DNA of 40,982 nt, from positions 1 to 40,982 of the forward strand of contig CALIJC010000048.1 of the NCBI GenBank assembly GCA_938017575.1. The letters run 5' to 3'. The notes beneath the pieces were generated by a model. That model ran no database searches. It was not told the origin of the DNA and worked only from the letters and a program-made list of their open reading frames with translations. Made by a program: the position numbers and the translations under genes. Below are positions 21,617 through 31,497 of this stretch, one piece after another (positions within the stretch are counted from its first letter, which is position 1; each line of letters opens with the position of its first letter). The DNA is from an uncultured Patescibacteria group bacterium (GTDB taxonomy: Bacteria; Patescibacteriota; JACMRA01).

Positions 21617-22762
21617 ATGCAAAAAAAGCAAAACCAAAAACCATTATTTAAATCAATCCTAGGAATTATCCTAGTATCCTCGTTAATATTAAACGGGTAT
21701 TTTTTGATAAATAATAATTCAACCAGGGGCTATAAATCATCAGCAACAAATAATGACGCTCAAAGTGAATTAATAAATCTAATTGATCAAGAATATCTCA
21801 GAGAAAGACCAGAAATAGATGAAATTGAAGATGGTAAACTAAAAGGTATTGTGGCCTCACTAAAAGATCCCTATAGTCAGTATCTAACCAGTGAAGAGTT
21901 TAAAAACTTCACCAGCTCTCTAAATCAAAAATATGAGGGTATTGGGATTAGTTTTGAAAAGCAAAATGGAGAGTTTATTGTTCTAAATGTATTTAAATCT
22001 TCCCCTGCTGAGTCCCAAGGATTGCAATCTGGGGATTCAATATTCAAAGTCTCAGGAGAATTAATTGGAAATCTAACAATTGAAGAAGTTGCAAGTAAAA
22101 TAAAGGGAGAAGGAGGTACAGAAGTCGAGCTAACTATTATCAGAGAAGGTCAAGAAATAGTAAAAAAAATCAAAAGAGAAGCTATCAAAATTGACCTAGT
22201 TACCTTAGAAAAAAAAGATAATGTTGGTGTGATACAAATAACATCATTTGGTGAAGATTTAAAATCAGAATTAAGAAAAATCTCGGATGAAATAATTGCC
22301 GATAATGAGATACAAAGTTTAATTTTAGATCTACGTTCAAACAATGGCGGTTATTTGCAAGGCGCTATTGAATCATCTTCGCATTTTTTAGAGCCAGATT
22401 CGTTAGTCCTCCAAGAACAATCCAAAACAGATGAAAAAACCTTTAAATCCAAAGAGGTTTCAAACTCATTAAAAAACTATCCTTTGGTTGTTATTGTTGA
22501 TGGTTTTACTGCCTCAGCAAGTGAGATTTTAGCAGCTAGTTTACGTGATAATAGAGGTGTGAAACTTGTTGGCGAAACAACATTTGGGAAAGGTGTAGTC
22601 CAAGAAGTATTTAATTTTAATGGAGGGTTAGTTAAATTAACAACCAATGAATGGTTAACACCAAATGGAGAAAAAATCAACGAAAAAGGTCTAGAGGTTG
22701 ACATAGCAGTTAATGAAGACCAAGATGCATTAGAAATCGCAATTGAAAATTTAAAGAATTAA
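21617..22762 (+). CDS. S41 family C-terminal processing peptidase
   Basis: PDZ domain; LILDLRSNNGGYL; VDGFTASASEILAASLRDNRGVKLVGETTFGKGVVQ (Ser/Lys dyad). Confidence 0.94.
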   Translation: MQKKQNQKPLFKSILGIILVSSLILNGYFLINNNSTRGYKSSATNNDAQSELINLIDQEYLRERPEIDEIEDGKLKGIVASLKDPYSQYLTSEEFKNFTSSLNQKYEGIGISFEKQNGEFIVLNVFKSSPAESQGLQSGDSIFKVSGELIGNLTIEEVASKIKGEGGTEVELTIIREGQEIVKKIKREAIKIDLVTLEKKDNVGVIQITSFGEDLKSELRKISDEIIADNEIQSLILDLRSNNGGYLQGAIESSSHFLEPDSLVLQEQSKTDEKTFKSKEVSNSLKNYPLVVIVDGFTASASEILAASLRDNRGVKLVGETTFGKGVVQEVFNFNGGLVKLTTNEWLTPNGEKINEKGLEVDIAVNEDQDALEIAIENLKN

Positions 22763-22773
22763 CCTAAAAAATT

Positions 22774-23409
22774 ATGCTATATCATGACAGTACATTATGG
22801 AATAATAAAAATTTCCCTAATAAAATAAAAGATGATGAGGATATTATTTTTTTAATCAGGCAAGATATTATTTTTATTCTTGGAAAAGGAATTTTACTAG
22901 GTCTTGTCAGTTTAGCATTTTTATTCTTTAGACTATTTGTAGTAGGTTTAACAGATGATCCCCTGCTCGTTTCTCTCTTTGATAGCGGCTATTACAGTGT
23001 TAATATATTACTAATCACAATTTTTGTATTCATTTTTCACAATTATTATTTATCTCTCCAAATTGTTACTAACGAAAGAGTAATTGACATCGATCAAACT
23101 GGACTTTTTAAAAGAGAGGTTAATGAGATGCCGCTAAGCAATATAGAAGATGTAAACTATAAACAAAATGGGTTCTGGGGGACAATATTTAACTATGGAA
23201 ATGTTATATTACAAACCGCAGGAACCGGTGCTTCTAATTCTAGTTCACATTTGGAAGATAAAACTAATGGTTTTACTATGAATGGAGTACCTAAACCATC
23301 TGAAGTCTGTGATAATATTTCTAAACTATACCATTCTGGAGCTGATAAAGACTTAGCTGATGCCGCCAAAGCCAACGCAGATGCGCTTAGAAAAAGTTTA
23401 ACAAGATAG
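22774..23409 (+). CDS. bacterial PH-domain (bPH2/YdbS-like) membrane protein
   Basis: TM pair then IVTNERVIDIDQTGLFKREVNEMPLSNIEDVNY...GTIFNYGNVILQTAG. Confidence 0.85.
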   Translation: MLYHDSTLWNNKNFPNKIKDDEDIIFLIRQDIIFILGKGILLGLVSLAFLFFRLFVVGLTDDPLLVSLFDSGYYSVNILLITIFVFIFHNYYLSLQIVTNERVIDIDQTGLFKREVNEMPLSNIEDVNYKQNGFWGTIFNYGNVILQTAGTGASNSSSHLEDKTNGFTMNGVPKPSEVCDNISKLYHSGADKDLADAAKANADALRKSLTR

Positions 23410-23457
23410 CCTTCCTTTAATCGGAAGACTATAAAATCCAAGCGTGTTAGAAAAATT

Positions 23458-23571
23458 CTATGATGAAAAGCTACTTAAAGTTAAATAATATATTAAAACC
23501 CAAATCATTAAGGCAATCATAGTAATAATTAAATTTGTCAGGGTTTCTCGTTGTTTTTTCACAATCTTCAC
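23458..23571 (-). CDS. 37 aa single-TM small protein, not in the ORF track
   Basis: GTG start overlaps the upstream stop (GTGA). Translation MKIVKKQRETLTNLIITMIALMIWVLIYYLTLSSFSS*. Confidence 0.55.
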   Translation of the reverse strand: MKIVKKQRETLTNLIITMIALMIWVLIYYLTLSSFSS

Positions 23572-23783
23572 ATCAAAATCACACTACAGCAACCAAACCA
23601 AAGAATAACTAATAGAAGAGCATACTCTAAAAGTACCACAATCCTCGGAAATCTAAATTTTGCACTATATTGAACTACTTTATACCCAAAACCATTAGTT
23701 ATTTGTACTGCAAAATAAACAATCACACTGATAATCATTAAATAGCCAATATTATTGTACAGAAAACTCAAATTTGTGTCCAT
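23568..23783 (-). CDS. small membrane protein
   Basis: 71 aa, two hydrophobic segments; TTGACA (tgtcaa on +) at 23839-23844. Confidence 0.6.
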   Translation of the reverse strand: MDTNLSFLYNNIGYLMIISVIVYFAVQITNGFGYKVVQYSAKFRFPRIVVLLEYALLLVILWFGCCSVILM

Positions 23784-23849
23784 AGTATTAAACCCATTTT
23801 TAACAACTTAAATATAATTAGACATAATTTTTTCAAAATGTCAAAGAAT

Positions 23850-25301
23850 CTAACGTAGCTTTGGGCCATTTTTTACAACTAAATCATATTCAGTGATTGC
23901 TTCATCGATACTCTCTTTTAGAGGTTGTCCTTCAAACTGAATTCGCTCTATCATATCACTCCAAATTTGCTCGCTTTTCTCAACATCAGGTTTATAATAA
24001 TTATCAGCGTACAAAGCTCCTTGGGCGAAAATACGTATTTGATCATCTCCTTTTACTTGATCAGCAATAACATCTCTCCTACTACCAGGTAAACGAGTTT
24101 TATTCACAAAAATATTTTGAGCTTCTGGCTGTGACAAATAATATAGGAAATTTTCGGCAGCCTGGCGTTTCAAAGCATTATCTGGATTTGTTTCCAAAGT
24201 TCTATTCATCCCATCCATAAAGAAAAATCCATATGTTTTTTTAATCTCAGGATCTAATTGAGGGAGAGGCGCGACATCAAATTGTAACCTAGCGTTACGG
24301 TCTCGCAAAATATCATCCATATAGCTATAATGAAGCATGTAAGCCAAATCCCCTTCTGCAAATGCATCAATATTCTGAGCAGATGATGTATTCCAGCTAT
24401 AGCGACTAGATGATAAATTAGCAAAATCAGTATAAAATTTTATTGATCTAAATGTAGGCGTATCTTCACTAACACCATCTAAGGAGCTATCGGTAATATT
24501 ACCCGTGGAAATATCTTGCTCATTAGCTTTACTCCCAAAAATTACTCGATTTGTTTGCGCATCAAACATCTGACCACCACTTTGGAACAGGAGCATCGGC
24601 AAAATATCCTGATGCCTGTTAATATTTGGAGAACCAACCGGACCCCTACCCCCAGTTCCAAGAGAAATAGTACTTTGATCAAAGTTAGAAGTGTTTTGAT
24701 TACGTTTATTTAAAAATGGAATCTGCCTATCAAGTTCTGACCAGGTTCTCGGTGGCAAAGCAATTCCAGCTTGTGAGATAATATTTTTGTTATAATATAG
24801 CTGTAAATTGTCTACATAGCTAGAAATTGCATAAACTTTATCTTTATCAATAGTGTCTTTTACAACTAAATCAACAAAATCCGTCTTGTAACCTGCCAGT
24901 AAATCACCAGAATAAATATCTAATGGCGTCATAAATTCCTTGTAAGCAGGTAAATCATCATTTCTAATTGTAAAAATATCCGGGCCAGCACCTCTAGCAA
25001 TGTCGGCTATCAAAGTTCTATAGTAATCATTACCATATTCCTTATTAACCAAATTAATTGTCACGTTCTCGTTCCCTGGCAATTCATTAAACCCATCAAT
25101 AATCTCTTTATATACATCCGTTCCATAAAAAGGCTTCCACCAAGTCAATGTCACCGGCTGAGAATTTAAAGTCTGGGGACCTGCAGGGGGAGTACCGCTA
25201 CTAGCTATAGCAATTACCATCAATATGAACAAGAGGGCAACAACACCAACAGTTATGTAAATATTTCGTTTAATTTGGAAAAAAGCTCTAATTGAATTCA
25301 T
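23850..25301 (-). CDS. extracellular solute-binding protein (sugar-type), TM-anchored
   Basis: N-terminal TM; VTLTWWKPFYGTDVYKEIIDGFNE...ADIARGAGPDIFTIRNDDLPAYKEFMTPLD; no permease genes adjacent. Confidence 0.85.
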   Translation of the reverse strand: MNSIRAFFQIKRNIYITVGVVALLFILMVIAIASSGTPPAGPQTLNSQPVTLTWWKPFYGTDVYKEIIDGFNELPGNENVTINLVNKEYGNDYYRTLIADIARGAGPDIFTIRNDDLPAYKEFMTPLDIYSGDLLAGYKTDFVDLVVKDTIDKDKVYAISSYVDNLQLYYNKNIISQAGIALPPRTWSELDRQIPFLNKRNQNTSNFDQSTISLGTGGRGPVGSPNINRHQDILPMLLFQSGGQMFDAQTNRVIFGSKANEQDISTGNITDSSLDGVSEDTPTFRSIKFYTDFANLSSSRYSWNTSSAQNIDAFAEGDLAYMLHYSYMDDILRDRNARLQFDVAPLPQLDPEIKKTYGFFFMDGMNRTLETNPDNALKRQAAENFLYYLSQPEAQNIFVNKTRLPGSRRDVIADQVKGDDQIRIFAQGALYADNYYKPDVEKSEQIWSDMIERIQFEGQPLKESIDEAITEYDLVVKNGPKLR

Positions 25302-25308
25302 ATTAATT

Positions 25309-26763
25309 CTATAGTTCGTCTTGAAGAGTTTGTGTCACACTATCAGCTAGTGCGTTCAAATCAGTTGTAATGGCAGCGTTAATTGGATCAATTACATTTG
25401 AAATAGCTTGAGATAGGAATTCCCCACCAGGTGCATTTCTAAGGAAGTTGTTAATCGCCTCTGTTAGTACAGTGAAAACCTTATTAATTATATTATTAAT
25501 AAATTGGGTAAAGGTTTCGATGAAGACAGCAATTACAGCATCAAAGTTAAATTCATTTCCAGAACTTCCAGCATTATTTTGATTTGCTGCTTCTAAAACA
25601 GCCGGCATTCGATTAGCAGTTTGACATTGCTCGCCATTTAACACTTCTGCATCGAAACTACCAGCAATTTTTAATGAGCTATCTGCTTTTGAAAATTCCA
25701 GATTAGATAGATCAGCACCATTTAAAACATTTGTACCTAATCCTTGAATACTATTTGCTTCCGCAGTTGCTTCATCAACACTACCAAGGTCATTTAATCC
25801 TGTAACAAATCCTGATGATTTGCAATCTGCTGGAGCTGCCGCTACTGTTTGATCAATAGTCTGTTCAACTGTTTCTTGGACTTTTTGAGTAGTTTCTGTT
25901 AGTTTCTCTTTGGCATTATTTATCTCCTCTTTACATCCTGAACGGAGAGCTGTAATATTTCCAGCTGGCAATATCCCTCCATTTAACACACTATCTGGAG
26001 ACGAACTCCCATCTTGTCCTCCACCACATCCTGACAAAAGTGCAGCGTTGGTCGCAATTTCTTCTTTTTGAACTTCTAGCTCAGCCTCAGATTTAGTGTT
26101 TGGAATAGTTTTAGACGGATCAATACCTTTTTGAGAAGCAGTAATTGCAACATTGGTTTTATAAGTTGAAACAGCATCATTGAGAGTCTTATTTGCATCG
26201 CTGGCTGGTTGAGATTCGCTTGATCCAAAAACTCCATTACATTTATCTTTTGGATCGTGAGTTGATTGATCTTCGGAAGGTAATATACTATTCACCAGAG
26301 ACTCACTACTTTCTATCAAACATTCTGAAACTTGATAGGCTTTAAGTGCAACAGCTCCTCTAAAAGCCCCAATTGCGTCACGAAGACCGTCTATTGTTCC
26401 GACCCAACCTTCAATTGCCGATATAAGCTTGTCGAACAGTTTCATTATCTGATCTAGAAAGAATTTTATCAATGCAGATAGAGCAGCCTTTAATGCTTTA
26501 TTGAGGGCTTGTTCCAATAGTCTTGGAACATCATTAGCGATATTTACTGTATTTTGAGCACTGGCTTTAACAGGAGCAAAAAATGCTTTAAAACTCTTAA
26601 CTATTTTTGAATTAGATGGCCTTGAAAGTAATCCAATTGTTGAATCGACATCTCTGATAGAAGTATGGTTAGCTGATGAAACTCCAAAAAACATCAAAAG
26701 AGTAAAAAATGATAGAACTAATGCCATTAACTTTTCAAACCATCCGATTCTTGAAACAACCAT
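25309..26763 (-). CDS. large secreted/membrane-associated protein of unknown function
   Basis: 484 aa, N-terminal TM/signal, amphipathic helical stretches, low-complexity Ser/Asn/Gln centre; 7 nt upstream of the solute-binding gene. Confidence 0.75.
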   Translation of the reverse strand: MVVSRIGWFEKLMALVLSFFTLLMFFGVSSANHTSIRDVDSTIGLLSRPSNSKIVKSFKAFFAPVKASAQNTVNIANDVPRLLEQALNKALKAALSALIKFFLDQIMKLFDKLISAIEGWVGTIDGLRDAIGAFRGAVALKAYQVSECLIESSESLVNSILPSEDQSTHDPKDKCNGVFGSSESQPASDANKTLNDAVSTYKTNVAITASQKGIDPSKTIPNTKSEAELEVQKEEIATNAALLSGCGGGQDGSSSPDSVLNGGILPAGNITALRSGCKEEINNAKEKLTETTQKVQETVEQTIDQTVAAAPADCKSSGFVTGLNDLGSVDEATAEANSIQGLGTNVLNGADLSNLEFSKADSSLKIAGSFDAEVLNGEQCQTANRMPAVLEAANQNNAGSSGNEFNFDAVIAVFIETFTQFINNIINKVFTVLTEAINNFLRNAPGGEFLSQAISNVIDPINAAITTDLNALADSVTQTLQDEL

Positions 26764-26826
26764 AAAATAGATAAATTATTATTACTATAAAAGTTAAATT
26801 AAATTAGCCAACACGTCAAATAGGAA

Positions 26827-28224
26827 TTATTTTACCTCGCTTTGCTTGAATGAAAAATAATCTTTAGTCAGGTAGAATAAGATTAATAAGAAACTAATAA
26901 CAAAATTACCAATCAAACTAACTGAAACACTTACCCCAGCATCAACCCCATTATTTATCAAGCTAAATAGAATTATTATCTGACCAACTAAACCAACATT
27001 AGCAATAATTACCGGTTCCCAAATTTTTTCTCTAACGTAAAAATACTTATTCAACATTTCAACCATAGATTGGAAAATTAGAGCTACAGAAGTAATCCTA
27101 GCAATCATAATGATATAATCACCAGTGCCTTGACCACTTCCAAATAATTCAAACAACCATATCACAAGGGGTGAAAATACGATTGTGACTATAGTACCTA
27201 AAAATGATAGAACCAAAACTCCTAATGTATATTTGCGCAGTTTATTCCAAAATGCGTGATTGTCTCCACCTTTTTTATTAAACAAATTCGCTAAATTAGG
27301 AAAGGCGACAGCAGTAACTGAAGTTATAATTGAGAAAAATACACCTTGGATAGACAGTCCGATATCAAATGATGTAATCTGCCCTCCGTCTTGGGCAACT
27401 AGATTAATTAGTAAATTAGCTACTATTACTCCATTTAACAAAAATATCCTAGGCAAAAACAATTTCCATGTCATCCAAAAATCTTTCTTTAACAGGCTGT
27501 AAGACTCTTTTAGATAATCAACCATCTTTGCTGGAGAAGGAATAAAGAACTTTTCTTTTGTAGATTCCCAATAAAACAGACCAACTGAAACCGCCGCCCC
27601 AATCATCATTCCCCAAGCAACTAAAAAATAATTATTCCTAGGACCAAAAGCTAGCCCCAGAATTGTACCCAAATTATAAATCGTTCCTGCCAATGAATAA
27701 ACAAAAAATCTATTTTTCAAATTCAAAAACACGCCCAAGACTGATTGCAGACCAAACAACATAGGACCAATCAATAGAATTCTAGTGACATTAATATAAT
27801 CGTTCCAAACCCCTAATGCTACAAATTCATTTATCGTCTGCGAACTAGTCGATAATTTTAAAAATGTTTCAGTCCATATCATTAAAAATACTATTATCAA
27901 AAACAAAATAGAAATTAGACTAAAAATCATTAAATTTAAATACCTAGTCTGCAGATCCCCACCTTTTTCCCTTTTGTGTGATAATCTAGAAGCAATTGGT
28001 AAAACAGAACTGATCACTGTTCCCATAAGTAATAATGAAACAATTGTATCTGGAATTTTCGTACCTGCTAATAGTAAATCTGAAGCAAACGGGTCCATGC
28101 GTTGGTAAATAAATATCTGCCGAAGTAGTCCCAATCCTCTAGAAAGGAATAAAAAGAAAGTCAGCAAAATGATATTTTTCACATTCGGTCGTTTGACCAT
28201 AAATCCAGAAATCCTGCGAATCAT
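26827..28224 (-). CDS. murJ: lipid II flippase MurJ/MviN family
   Basis: FFLFLSRGLGLLRQIFIYQRM...DLLLAGTKIPDTI, polytopic. Confidence 0.88.
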   Translation of the reverse strand: MIRRISGFMVKRPNVKNIILLTFFLFLSRGLGLLRQIFIYQRMDPFASDLLLAGTKIPDTIVSLLLMGTVISSVLPIASRLSHKREKGGDLQTRYLNLMIFSLISILFLIIVFLMIWTETFLKLSTSSQTINEFVALGVWNDYINVTRILLIGPMLFGLQSVLGVFLNLKNRFFVYSLAGTIYNLGTILGLAFGPRNNYFLVAWGMMIGAAVSVGLFYWESTKEKFFIPSPAKMVDYLKESYSLLKKDFWMTWKLFLPRIFLLNGVIVANLLINLVAQDGGQITSFDIGLSIQGVFFSIITSVTAVAFPNLANLFNKKGGDNHAFWNKLRKYTLGVLVLSFLGTIVTIVFSPLVIWLFELFGSGQGTGDYIIMIARITSVALIFQSMVEMLNKYFYVREKIWEPVIIANVGLVGQIIILFSLINNGVDAGVSVSVSLIGNFVISFLLILFYLTKDYFSFKQSEVK

Positions 28225-28302
28225 TCGTAAAAATTACTCTATAGCGCCTTATCTGTCAACCATTTTGACAAAACATCAATTTATTTGATTAATTATACCA
28301 AT

Positions 28303-29670
28303 ATGGCTATTGCAACAACTAACCCAACAGATGGAAAAGTATTAAAAACTTATGAAAATATAGATAACGGAGAAATTAACAAAATTCTAGAAAACTCCAA
28401 ATCAGCCTTTGATAGTTGGAAACTAACTAGTTTTGGGGAGCGAAAAAAAATATTCATGAAAGTTGCTAGTTTGCTGCGAGAAAAGAGAGATTATTATGCC
28501 AAACTAATAACAATTGAAATGGGTTGTCCAATTAGCCAAGCCAACAGCGAAATAGAAAAATGCGCCTTTATCACAGAAATATTCGCAAACGATTCAGAAA
28601 AAATGCTATCCAATGAAAATATTGATTACGATGCCAAGGAAGTCTATATCAGTTTCGAGCCTCTTGGACCAATTTTACACATCGCACCATGGAATTATCC
28701 TTTTTATTTAGTTCTCCGGCCTGCAATTCCAGCAATAATGGCTGGTAACACAATTGTTATGAAACACGCCAGTAATGTTCCCCAAACTTCACTAGCTATT
28801 CAAGAATTATTTTTAGAGGCAGGTCTACCAAAAGGGGTTTTCCAATCTATGCTAGTTTCCAGTAGTCAAATTAATGATATTATTGAAGATAGCAGAATAG
28901 AAATGGTGACTCTAATCGGTAGTGAACCAGCCGGCAGAGCAGTAGCATCTCAGGCCAGCTCTCATATCAAAAAAACTGTTATGGAACTAGGAGGTAGTGA
29001 TCCATTCATTGTGTTTGATGATTGTGATTTACAAGAAGCTGCCAAAAATGCCGCCTACTCTAGACTCCGAAATGCTGGCCAGAGCTGTAATGCAGCCAAA
29101 AGGTTTATTGTTCACAGCTCTATTGCAAAAGATTTTACAGAAAAACTAAAACAGGAATTTGAAAAAGAAGTTATTGGAGATCCAATGGATACTAAAACTA
29201 CAATGGGTCCAGTGGCCACAAAAGGTCAATTAATCGATGTCGAGAGACAGGTCAATGACTCTGTCAGTAAAGGCGCTCAAACTGTTATAGGTGGAAAAAG
29301 AGTTGATGGTAAAGATGGGTATTATTTTGAACCTACAATTTTATCAAATGTTTCCAAAGGAATGCCAGCTTATGACGAAGAGGTTTTTGGGCCAGTCGCG
29401 CCAATTATTAGTTTTGATACTATCGAAGAAGCAATTGAAATTGCCAACGACACAAGATATGGATTGGGGGCGAGTATTTGGACAAAAGACGAAAATATGG
29501 CCAAGTCCATGATCCCAAAAATCGAAGCAGGAAATGTTTATATCAACAGTGTAGTTAGAGGCAACCCAAAGCTACCTTTTGGAGGAATTAAAAAATCTGG
29601 ATATGGTAGAGAATTTGGTGAGTATGGTATCAAAGAATTTGTAAATATTAAATCAGTAGTTATAAAGTAA
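28303..29670 (+). CDS. NAD(P)-dependent aldehyde dehydrogenase (succinate-semialdehyde type)
   Basis: PWNYPFYLVLRPAIPAIMAGNTIVMKHAS, MELGGSDPFIVFDDCD, RNAGQSCNAAKRF, EEVFGPVAPI. Confidence 0.94.
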   Translation: MAIATTNPTDGKVLKTYENIDNGEINKILENSKSAFDSWKLTSFGERKKIFMKVASLLREKRDYYAKLITIEMGCPISQANSEIEKCAFITEIFANDSEKMLSNENIDYDAKEVYISFEPLGPILHIAPWNYPFYLVLRPAIPAIMAGNTIVMKHASNVPQTSLAIQELFLEAGLPKGVFQSMLVSSSQINDIIEDSRIEMVTLIGSEPAGRAVASQASSHIKKTVMELGGSDPFIVFDDCDLQEAAKNAAYSRLRNAGQSCNAAKRFIVHSSIAKDFTEKLKQEFEKEVIGDPMDTKTTMGPVATKGQLIDVERQVNDSVSKGAQTVIGGKRVDGKDGYYFEPTILSNVSKGMPAYDEEVFGPVAPIISFDTIEEAIEIANDTRYGLGASIWTKDENMAKSMIPKIEAGNVYINSVVRGNPKLPFGGIKKSGYGREFGEYGIKEFVNIKSVVIK

Positions 29671-29705
29671 TTTTAAGCAGTATCAGCCTCATAAAAATAT
29701 AAAAT

Positions 29706-29730
29706 CCTCCCATTAGTTAAATATGGGAGG
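29706..29730. terminator. hairpin, likely bidirectional terminator between convergent genes
   Basis: CCTCCCAT (29706-29713) / ATGGGAGG (29723-29730), perfect 8 bp stem; T-rich on the minus side. Confidence 0.65.
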
Positions 29731-29757
29731 TTTAAACAATTTCATTTTCGCAGCTAT

Positions 29758-30504
29758 CTATTCAGGTTTTGAGGCAGGCGATTCTTTAACTTCACCAATA
29801 CTAACCGCAACACCTGGAATATGAGTATCCTCTAAAATTTTACGTAAATCAATTATATGAGTCTGGGAATTACTGAGATTTTGTCCTAGATTAACATCAC
29901 CCTTACCATCAATGGATAAAATTAAATTGAAAACTTTTGGAAGTCCAGATTTGTTTGCTAGGCTAATTTTTTCAATTGATTCCTCAGCTGTGTTGCAGAA
30001 TATTATAACCTCTACACCAGTAATAAGAAATTTTGATTTATTACCGTCCAGAAAAGTCTGAAAATATGGATTAGAGTAATAATTATCACCGCAGTCTATT
30101 GATGAATTTGATAAAATATCTGAACTGTTTTTACCCTTAACCTCACCTGTTTTCGATACACTTATCAAATATTTTGATAACCCAGGTAAACTACTATTAG
30201 CAAATATAATTCTTCTATTTTCTCCAGGATGAATTGCAATATTCTGACTCTCTGACGAGCTAGTTCCGTTGCTGAAATTAAGTCCTAATATTCTTATATC
30301 ATTGTTAGGGTTGTAGACAACTATAGCTTGTAGCCTATTAGAAATATCTTCACATTTTGGTATAATCTCTAGGTCATTCACTTTAAACTCAGCTGTGGCG
30401 TCTTTACAGTCAATCTCTTGTACAATCATGTTGCTACTACAAGAGTTTAAAACCATACCTCCACAAAGTAGAGAAATAAACATGGTAACAGTTTTTAAAT
30501 TCAT
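29758..30504 (-). CDS. lipoprotein of unknown function with two Cys-pair modules
   Basis: Lipobox LCGGMVLNSC; GAGG SD; internal repeats beginning EIDC and SIDC. Confidence 0.75.
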   Translation of the reverse strand: MNLKTVTMFISLLCGGMVLNSCSSNMIVQEIDCKDATAEFKVNDLEIIPKCEDISNRLQAIVVYNPNNDIRILGLNFSNGTSSSESQNIAIHPGENRRIIFANSSLPGLSKYLISVSKTGEVKGKNSSDILSNSSIDCGDNYYSNPYFQTFLDGNKSKFLITGVEVIIFCNTAEESIEKISLANKSGLPKVFNLILSIDGKGDVNLGQNLSNSQTHIIDLRKILEDTHIPGVAVSIGEVKESPASKPE

Positions 30505-30597
30505 CTCAAAACCTCAAAAACTTATCAACTAACCTAGCAAACAAATTATGATATGTCAAAAGTAAATAAAGTATGAAATAATAATTAAATAGTCTTT

Positions 30598-30630
30598 AAA
30601 AAATAAGACCTCAAAATCTAATTCGAGGCC
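30598..30630 (-). terminator. intrinsic terminator
   Basis: Minus strand GGCCTC-gaattagatttt-GAGGTC followed by TTATTTTTT. Confidence 0.55.
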
Positions 30631-30669
30631 TTGAGTAACAAGTCTACAAAATAAAATAAACATAGAAAT

Positions 30670-31422
30670 TTATTTGGCTTCTAAATTCTTTATTGTGATG
30701 ATTAATCTAGAAATGTCCAAAGTAGTAAAATCTCCCAGTTTAACTAATTCTTCTTTACCTGGTAAAATTTCAACAGAAGTGGAATAAGCACTTTTTCCAT
30801 TTTCTCCAAGATAACCAAAAGTAATTTTCTTCCTTACTTTAGACATATTTTTTAACTTTAATGACTGAATCACTGAAGTCGAAAAATCATCACACTTTAG
30901 ATTAATCTGGATACCATTTTCAATAAATTCTGTCTTTTTTTCCAAAGGAGTACAATCTATTGTATTTTGAGAGGTAGCTAGCTTACCTTGTTTTTTAGAA
31001 GATAAATATTCTTTGTATTCATGGTCAGAGTAACCTTCTACAGACAAAAAATAATTTGTGCTATTTGTTTCAAATATCTGAGTTAAATCTAAATACTTAG
31101 ATTCTCTTGCTGGAATAAAAACCAGATGTTCTTGAATTGGTCTACTCCCATCAGTCGAAAATATTTGCACTTTGATACCGTAGCTTTGATTGTTTGTAAA
31201 AAGTATTGTAGAAATTCTATCTGGGTATTCTTTACAAAATCTTACTATATTCAGATTCCCTAAAAAATAACCACCTTTATCAAAATAACTATATTCTCTA
31301 GTCCCATCCGCCTTCCCCCCAAAATCATGACAGCTAATAGTTGTAGTTTGACTAGCTTCTGTACAAGAAGATAAAGAAATACATAGTAAACAAAGAGTAA
31401 GAAAAAATCTATTTATTTTCAC
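30670..31422 (-). CDS. lipoprotein of unknown function with two Cys-pair modules
   Basis: GTG start; lipobox LLCISLSSC; repeats beginning TISC and TIDC. Confidence 0.75.
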   Translation of the reverse strand: MKINRFFLTLCLLCISLSSCTEASQTTTISCHDFGGKADGTREYSYFDKGGYFLGNLNIVRFCKEYPDRISTILFTNNQSYGIKVQIFSTDGSRPIQEHLVFIPARESKYLDLTQIFETNSTNYFLSVEGYSDHEYKEYLSSKKQGKLATSQNTIDCTPLEKKTEFIENGIQINLKCDDFSTSVIQSLKLKNMSKVRKKITFGYLGENGKSAYSTSVEILPGKEELVKLGDFTTLDISRLIITIKNLEAK

Positions 31423-31497
31423 TGCTACACCAATAAGCTATGCAAAAATAAATTTGCACAAAAAAGCTATCATGTCAAAATATCTAATCAAAATAGT

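Noticed and set aside
23411-23430. CTTCC-tttaatc-GGAAG hairpin between convergent ends of the PH protein and the microprotein as an intrinsic terminator
   Set aside because: No U-tract follows on either strand; kept only as a possible 3'-end structure.
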